Positions 59,367-64,000 of a stretch of 64,000 bases of DNA are shown here, piece after piece (the first letter of the stretch is position 1; each line of letters opens with the position of its first letter). A program made the translations under genes and the position numbers. Below the pieces are notes generated by a model. That model worked only from the letters and a program-made list of their open reading frames with translations. It did no database searches and was not told the origin of the DNA. The DNA comes from Rhizobium aethiopicum (lineage in GTDB: Bacteria > Pseudomonadota > Alphaproteobacteria > Rhizobiales > Rhizobiaceae), in the NCBI RefSeq assembly GCF_900094625.1, contig NZ_FMAJ01000002.1, forward strand, positions 248,001 through 312,000. Reading direction: 5' to 3'.

Positions 59367-60428
59367 TCAATCGCTGATGACGAGCAGATCGGCGGCCATG
59401 AAGCGCAGCGTCACGGTTTCGCCGGCCTGCGGCGGGGTGACGCCCGGGCTGTTGAACATGTCGAAGGAGATGACGTTGCCGCCGACATTCATCCGGGTGC
59501 GGATGACCGAGCCGAGGAAGTGAGCGGAGACGACCTGGCCGGTCAGCGCCGTATCGCTTTTGGCGGTGTCGGAGAGGGAGCCTGCTTCCGGACGCAGCGC
59601 CAGCGAGATGATCTCGCCGGCCTTCTGGGCTGCGACCGATTGCTTCAGCGTGATCTTCTGATCGCCGATCTGAATAAGGTTGGCGTCGGGATCGACGACC
59701 TTGGCTTCGATCAGATTCAGGGTGCCGACGAAGGAGGCGACAAAGCGCGTGGCCGGCTTGTTGTAGATCTCGAAGGGCGAGCCGATCTGGTCGGCCTTGC
59801 CGGCATTCATCACGACAATGCGATCGGATATCGACAGCGCCTCTTCCTGGTCATGGGTGACGAAGACAGTGGTAATGCCGAGCTGCTGCTGGATCTGACG
59901 GATTTCCTCGCGCAGCGACACTCGGATCTTGGCGTCGAGGGCCGAGAGGGGCTCGTCGAGCAAGAGCACCTGTGGTTTGACGGCGAGCGCACGGGCAAGC
60001 GCGACGCGCTGCTGCTGCCCGCCCGAGAGCTGATAGGGGTAGCGATCGGCCAGGTGATCGAGCTTGATCAGTCCGAGCATTTCCTTAACGCGAGCGTCGA
60101 TCTCGGGCTTCGGCGCGCCGGCAACCTTGAGACCGAAGGCGACGTTGTCGTTCACGGACATATTGGGGAAGAGAGCATAGGCCTGGAAGACCATGCCGAT
60201 ATTTCGCTGGTTCGGCTTCAGCGCGCTCTGGTCCTTGCCATTGATGGTCAATGTGCCGCCGGTCGGTGTTTCGAAGCCGGCGATCATGCGCAGGACGGTC
60301 GTCTTGCCACAGCCGGACGGCCCGAGGAAGGAGATGAACTCACCCTTCTCGATGTTCATGTTGAAATTCTTGACGACCTGAACCGGGCCGAAAGACTTCT
60401 GAATGTTGTTCAGTGTGAGAAAAGACAT
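59367..60428 (-). CDS. ABC transporter ATP-binding protein (polyamine/iron type)
   Basis: 353 aa. Walker A GPSGCGKTT, signature LSGGQQQRVALARAL, Walker B LLLDEPLSALDAKI, H-loop THDQEEALSISD, TOBE-like C-terminus. It is the last gene of a minus-strand operon with two permeases and a binding protein. The class covers polyamine, iron and thiamine importers, and the substrate here is unknown. Confidence 0.95.
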   Translation of the reverse strand: MSFLTLNNIQKSFGPVQVVKNFNMNIEKGEFISFLGPSGCGKTTVLRMIAGFETPTGGTLTINGKDQSALKPNQRNIGMVFQAYALFPNMSVNDNVAFGLKVAGAPKPEIDARVKEMLGLIKLDHLADRYPYQLSGGQQQRVALARALAVKPQVLLLDEPLSALDAKIRVSLREEIRQIQQQLGITTVFVTHDQEEALSISDRIVVMNAGKADQIGSPFEIYNKPATRFVASFVGTLNLIEAKVVDPDANLIQIGDQKITLKQSVAAQKAGEIISLALRPEAGSLSDTAKSDTALTGQVVSAHFLGSVIRTRMNVGGNVISFDMFNSPGVTPPQAGETVTLRFMAADLLVISD

Positions 60429-60439
60429 GGCCGGTTACC

Positions 60440-61228
60440 TTAAGCCTTTGCCGGGCGGGCTTTGCCGAAGCGGGAAACGAGGTTGAGGAGGCCCATGCTG
60501 AGCCAGGTGATCGAAAAAGCGATGACGGCGAGCGCCGAAGGCTCATAGGCCTTGTTGGCGCCGACGAGCTGCAGGTAGGGGCCGAAGGCCGGGCGGTTGA
60601 GGAGGGCGGCGAAGGTAAACTCGCCCATGACGATCGCGAGCGTAATGAAGGCGCCGGAGAGCACACCGCTCATCACGTTCGGGAAGATGCAGCGGAACAT
60701 GATGGTCGTCCAGCGGGCGCCGAGGCTTTCGGCCGCTTCCGTCAGCGTGCGGACATCGATGGCGCGCATGGCGGTATCGACGGCGCGGTACATGTAGGGC
60801 AGCGACAGCGTGATATAGGAGAAGACCAGTAGAGCGTTGGTGCCGGTTGTCGAACCAGTCAGCGGCAGATAGGACGACGAATTGTACATTCTGAGATAGC
60901 CGAAGACGATCACGATAGCCGGAATGACGAGCGGCATCAGCGTGATGAATTCGACAACCGGGCGCATCTGCGGCAGGCGCAGCCGCACCCAATAGGCCGT
61001 TGGCACCACGAGCAGCATGCCGAAGACGATCGTCAGAAGCGCCATCAGCATGGAGTAGCCGAAGGTTTCGCGGAACTGAATGTCCGAGAAGACTGATGTA
61101 TAGGCGTCCAGGCTGTATTCACCGCGACGCATGCGCAGCGAAAACTCGACGGTGCCGATCAGCGGGATGATGAAATAGGATGCGCCGAGAAAGATGGCGA
61201 TCCAGGCTCCCAGGCGTTGCGTTTTCAT
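60440..61228 (-). CDS. ABC transporter permease (PotC-like)
   Basis: 262 aa. Six hydrophobic helices (GAWIAIFLGASYFIIPLIGT, GYSMLMALLTIVFGMLLVV), and the EAA loop TEAAESLGARWTTIMFRCIF. The start ATG overlaps the stop of the upstream permease by ATGA (61225-61228). It is 11 bases before the ATPase gene. Confidence 0.94.
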   Translation of the reverse strand: MKTQRLGAWIAIFLGASYFIIPLIGTVEFSLRMRRGEYSLDAYTSVFSDIQFRETFGYSMLMALLTIVFGMLLVVPTAYWVRLRLPQMRPVVEFITLMPLVIPAIVIVFGYLRMYNSSSYLPLTGSTTGTNALLVFSYITLSLPYMYRAVDTAMRAIDVRTLTEAAESLGARWTTIMFRCIFPNVMSGVLSGAFITLAIVMGEFTFAALLNRPAFGPYLQLVGANKAYEPSALAVIAFSITWLSMGLLNLVSRFGKARPAKA

Positions 61229-62118
61229 TTTTGCCACCGCTCGGCGCGCATGCGCAGCATGAGGTAAAGGATGTTGGACACGCCTGTGATGACGATCATG
61301 CCGAGGGCGATGGCGTAACCGAGGTTGGGATTGTGCAACACGTCGCCGCGGATCTGCGCGTAGAGCAGGATCGGTACGATGTTCAGCGAGCTGCCGGTCA
61401 GCGCGAAGGCGGTGGCGATGGCGCCGAAGGCGTTGGCGAAGAGCAGCAGCGTCGTGCCGAGCAGGCTCGGCCAGAGGATCGGCAGCGCGACCATCGTCCA
61501 ATATTGGCGGTTGGTGGCGCCGAGAATTTCGGAGGCCTCGCGCCATTCCTTCTTCATGCCATCCAGCGCCGGCGTCAGGATCAGCACCATCAGCGGGATC
61601 TGGAAATACATGTAGGTGATCGTAAGGCCGAAGAAGGACAGCAGGTTGAAGCCGGTGCCGTAGAGATTGAAGCCGAACCATTCCCGCAGGAAAACCGTCA
61701 CGAGGCCGGTGCGGCCAAGCGTGGCGAGGAAGGCGAAAGCGAGCGGCACGCCGGCGAAATTCGAGGCGACGCCGGAGAAGGTCAGAAGCGTCGAGCGCAC
61801 CGAGGCGGGCAGGCCGCCGAGGACGACGGCCCAGGCAAGGAAGAAGCCGATCAGTGCGCCGCCCAGGGCGGAGGCCACCGAGACCCGGATACTGATCCAG
61901 TAAGCGCTCATGATCGATGGAGTAAAGAGATCGCCGATATTCTTCAGCGTAAAATTGCCCTCGGGCGTCAGGAACGCGCCCACCACCAGATAAAGCGTGG
62001 GGATGATCAGGAATAGCAGAGAGAAAATGATGAAGGGCGTAATTCCCAGCCAGTCGATCACACGGTCTTTGTTGATCAGGGGAGCGCTGCTCACCATTGG
62101 CGTTGAAACGGTACTCAT
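61225..62118 (-). CDS. ABC transporter permease (PotB-like)
   Basis: 297 aa, six helices (GITPFIIFSLLFLIIPTLYL, SALGGALIGFFLAWAVVLGG), with the loop WREASEILGATNRQYWTMVA. It lies 69 bases after the binding-protein gene, and a GC-rich hairpin occupies the gap. Confidence 0.94.
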   Translation of the reverse strand: MSTVSTPMVSSAPLINKDRVIDWLGITPFIIFSLLFLIIPTLYLVVGAFLTPEGNFTLKNIGDLFTPSIMSAYWISIRVSVASALGGALIGFFLAWAVVLGGLPASVRSTLLTFSGVASNFAGVPLAFAFLATLGRTGLVTVFLREWFGFNLYGTGFNLLSFFGLTITYMYFQIPLMVLILTPALDGMKKEWREASEILGATNRQYWTMVALPILWPSLLGTTLLLFANAFGAIATAFALTGSSLNIVPILLYAQIRGDVLHNPNLGYAIALGMIVITGVSNILYLMLRMRAERWQK

Positions 62119-62150
62119 GAAAAGCTCATCCTGGGGCGTCGGAGTGAGAA

Positions 62151-62175
62151 CCTCCCCGCCTTGGAGGCGGGGAGG
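62151..62175 (-). other. 10-bp hairpin in the operon gap
   Basis: CCTCCCCGCC (62151-62160) pairs with GGCGGGGAGG (62166-62175) around TTGGA. Between binding protein and permease genes, such hairpins commonly stabilise the upstream mRNA and lower the expression of the membrane genes; this is inference. Confidence 0.6.
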
Positions 62176-62187
62176 CCGGATCTGATG

Positions 62188-63291
62188 TTACTGAACGTTG
62201 GCGCCGACGACGGAATCCCAGTTCTTGGTGATAACTTCCTTGCCGGCGGCCTGCTCTTCGAGCGTCGGGAAGACAGCCTTTTCGTAGGCTGCTGCCGGCG
62301 GCAGCTTGTCGAGCAGTTCCTTCGGGATCTTGTTGTTCTTGGCAAGATCGTTGAAGCGGATCGGGTGGCAATAGCCCTTCAGCCAGCCAAGCTGACCTTC
62401 GTCGGAATAGAGATATTCCATCCAGAGCTTGGCAGCATTCGGATGCGGAGCGAAGGCGGAAATCGCCTGGACGTAGACGCCGGCAACGACGCCGGTCTTC
62501 GGGACGACGACTTCGAACGGCGGGTTGCCCTTCAGGCTTTCGCCCCAGGACATTGCGTTGTAGTCCCAGGCGATGATGATCGGCGTGGAGCCCTGTGCGA
62601 AGGGAGCAGCCTTGCCGACGACAGGCACGAAATTGCCGTTCTTGTTGAGCTCGGCGAAGAACTTCAGACCCTCTTCGCCCGCCTTGGCGGCGTCACCGCC
62701 GGATGCGGAAAGACCAGCTGCATAAACGCCCTGAACAGCCTGGTTGGCACTGCGCGGATCGCCTGCGAGCGCGACGCTGTTTGCATAGTCGCTCTTCTTC
62801 AGATCTGCCCAGTCGGCCGGCGATTCCTTGACCAGGTCCTTGTTCACGAGGAACGATAGAACGCCGTAATAGTCGCCGTACCAGTAGCCTTCGGCATCCT
62901 TGGCGCTATCCGGGATCGAATCCCAGGTGGAAACCTTGTAAGGCTGGATCAGGCCGTCTTTCTTGGCGGACGGGCCGAAGGAGAGGCCGACGTCGATGAC
63001 ATCGGGGGCCTGCGGGCCGGTGTTGCCCTTGTTGGCCTTGATCGCTTCGATTTCGTCGCCCGAGCTTGCGTCCGGGTTCAACTCGTTGACTTCGATGCCG
63101 TACTTGGCCTTGAAGCCGGCGATAACGTCACCATAGCCGCACCAGCTGTGCGGAAGAGCGATCGTGGTCAGCGTGCCTTCCTTCTTGGCAGCGGCGATAA
63201 GTTCTGCGCTCGGTTCAGCTGCGGCGATCGCGGTCGAAGCCACGATGATCGCAGTAGAAAGCGACAGCAGTCGAGAAATGTTAGAGATCAC
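62188..63291 (-). CDS. ABC transporter substrate-binding protein
   Basis: 367 aa. The signal peptide (LSLSTAIIVASTAIAAA) is followed by EPSAELIAAAKKEGTLTTIA, typical of the iron/polyamine-type family, and APFAQGSTPIIIAWDYNAMS in the middle. Ligand unknown. GGAGAACAACAGTG precedes the ATG. It is the first gene of the operon; the RpiR regulator upstream may control it. Confidence 0.94.
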   Translation of the reverse strand: MISNISRLLSLSTAIIVASTAIAAAEPSAELIAAAKKEGTLTTIALPHSWCGYGDVIAGFKAKYGIEVNELNPDASSGDEIEAIKANKGNTGPQAPDVIDVGLSFGPSAKKDGLIQPYKVSTWDSIPDSAKDAEGYWYGDYYGVLSFLVNKDLVKESPADWADLKKSDYANSVALAGDPRSANQAVQGVYAAGLSASGGDAAKAGEEGLKFFAELNKNGNFVPVVGKAAPFAQGSTPIIIAWDYNAMSWGESLKGNPPFEVVVPKTGVVAGVYVQAISAFAPHPNAAKLWMEYLYSDEGQLGWLKGYCHPIRFNDLAKNNKIPKELLDKLPPAAAYEKAVFPTLEEQAAGKEVITKNWDSVVGANVQ

Positions 63292-63479
63292 TGTTGTTCT
63301 CCTTCGGGTTTTCAGTGTCTGGCGATGCTGTTAATGAGCTTACATGAAGCTTGTGTGACGGCTGCATGACGGTGGTTTTGCATGAATAGCAGGCGCTTGT
63401 GACAGATGTTTCATCTGCGTCAGCGCGGTCTGTTTCCGCAAAAATCCGCCATTGTTTTTCCTCCCTTGATCTTGTCCTC

Positions 63480-64000
63480 CTAGCCCGGTTTGCGGAAGAG
63501 TTTGGTCTGCTCGAACAAGCCCTCCAGTGTCTTCATGCGTTCCTTCGTCTCATCCCAGGTGGAGTTCTGAACGGCCTCGATCAGCGCCTCGACGATGAAG
63601 AGAGTGACGACGGAGGAATCCCAGGCCGAGGGCGCTTCGATCCGGACGCGGAAGGCGTGGCGGGCAAGTTTGGCGGCGGGCGAACCCCATTGATCGGTGA
63701 AGACGACGATTTCGGCGCCGCGCTTTCGGGCGGCGGTGGCGAGGCTCACCATCTCCTGCTCGTAGCGGCGGATGTCGAAGATGATCATAATGTCGCCGGC
63801 ATTCATGTTGAGGACATATTGCGGCCAGCTGCTGGAATTGGATGACAGCAGCGTCGTTGCCGGCCGGATGACCTGCATATGGGTGAAGAAATATTCGGCA
63901 AGCGCGCCGGTGATGCGGCCGCCGACGAAATAGAGGCCGCGCTTGCGGTTGGAGAGCAGCGAGGCGACGCTGTCGAAAGTCGCCGTATCGAGATCGCTCA
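63480..64000 (-). CDS. RpiR-family regulator with SIS domain, N-terminal part outside window
   Basis: The frame is open to the right edge, so only the C-terminal ~173 residues are seen. It starts here with ATFDSVASLLSNRKRGLYFV and GGRITGALAEYFFTHM (the SIS phosphosugar-binding loop), followed by LLSSNSSSWPQYVLN and DIMIIFDIRRYEQEMVSLA. Such proteins have an N-terminal HTH. It is 190 bases upstream of the binding-protein gene on the same strand, so it probably regulates that transporter, whose ligand may then be a sugar-like or sugar-phosphate-linked compound. Confidence 0.9.
   Translation of the reverse strand, partial: SDLDTATFDSVASLLSNRKRGLYFVGGRITGALAEYFFTHMQVIRPATTLLSSNSSSWPQYVLNMNAGDIMIIFDIRRYEQEMVSLATAARKRGAEIVVFTDQWGSPAAKLARHAFRVRIEAPSAWDSSVVTLFIVEALIEAVQNSTWDETKERMKTLEGLFEQTKLFRKPG

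Overview
The window reads as a piece of a Rhizobium chromosome of the R. leguminosarum/R. etli type. The evidence is high GC with alphaproteobacterial housekeeping genes (carA, dnaG, rpoD, metH), a cinR-cinI-cinS quorum-sensing locus, many rhizobial small families (DUF930, DUF1236, DUF6894, DUF4174), RIME-type palindromic repeats in several gene gaps, and four ABC uptake modules in the last 25 kb. This is inferred from reading the sequence; no database search was run.

Layout. 1-17 kb is core genome: the 3' end of an adenylate-cyclase/TPR gene, carA, a YqeY protein, dnaG-recQ, a methyltransferase, kbl-tdh (threonine catabolism), a GFA protein, rpoD with a clear terminator, a GYD protein and a TonB-like DUF930 protein. 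17-26 kb holds small metabolic, regulatory and stress genes: an APH(3')-type kinase coupled to a 53-aa acidic ORF, AraC and Crp/Fnr regulators, a DMT exporter, two DUF6894 proteins, a DUF922 protease-like protein, YjbQ, and a tandem pair of small secreted paralogs. 26-38.6 kb is an accessory zone with degraded genes (GNAT, GIY-YIG), tiny ORFs, cell-envelope proteins, a prophage remnant fused into tRNA-Ile2(CAU), the cin quorum-sensing operon, and hypothetical small proteins. Three exact GGAAC-N16-CGTT sites, the EcfG general-stress promoter pattern, lie at 21.0, 28.6 and 38.4 kb, which suggests that several of the unknown small genes are stress-induced.

39-64 kb is transport and catabolism. 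A GntR regulator is divergent from a polyamine-type ABC operon carrying a Tat-dependent binding protein, an Asp/Glu-type racemase and a flavin-reductase-like protein. An HbpS-like protein, an AGE-family sugar epimerase and metH (behind a perfect 20-bp palindrome) follow. A BadF-type sugar kinase and a HutC-type GntR repressor are divergent from a complete carbohydrate ABC operon with a Gfo/Idh dehydrogenase, and inverted operator-like repeats sit in the divergent promoter. Last comes a second polyamine/iron-type ABC operon on the minus strand, preceded by a truncated RpiR regulator at the window edge.

The most unusual region is 30.8-33.2 kb. Two related integrase 3' ends each run into a copy of the same 31-bp att sequence. 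Between them, a tail-assembly chaperone, a YbjQ gene on the opposite strand, and a tape-measure gene joined by deletion to an integrase C-terminus are all that remain of a phage. Other points worth following are the possible leaderless 42-aa ORF directly at an EcfG promoter, the overlapping cinI/cinS genes with a GC-rich palindrome upstream, and the operator-like palindrome before metH.
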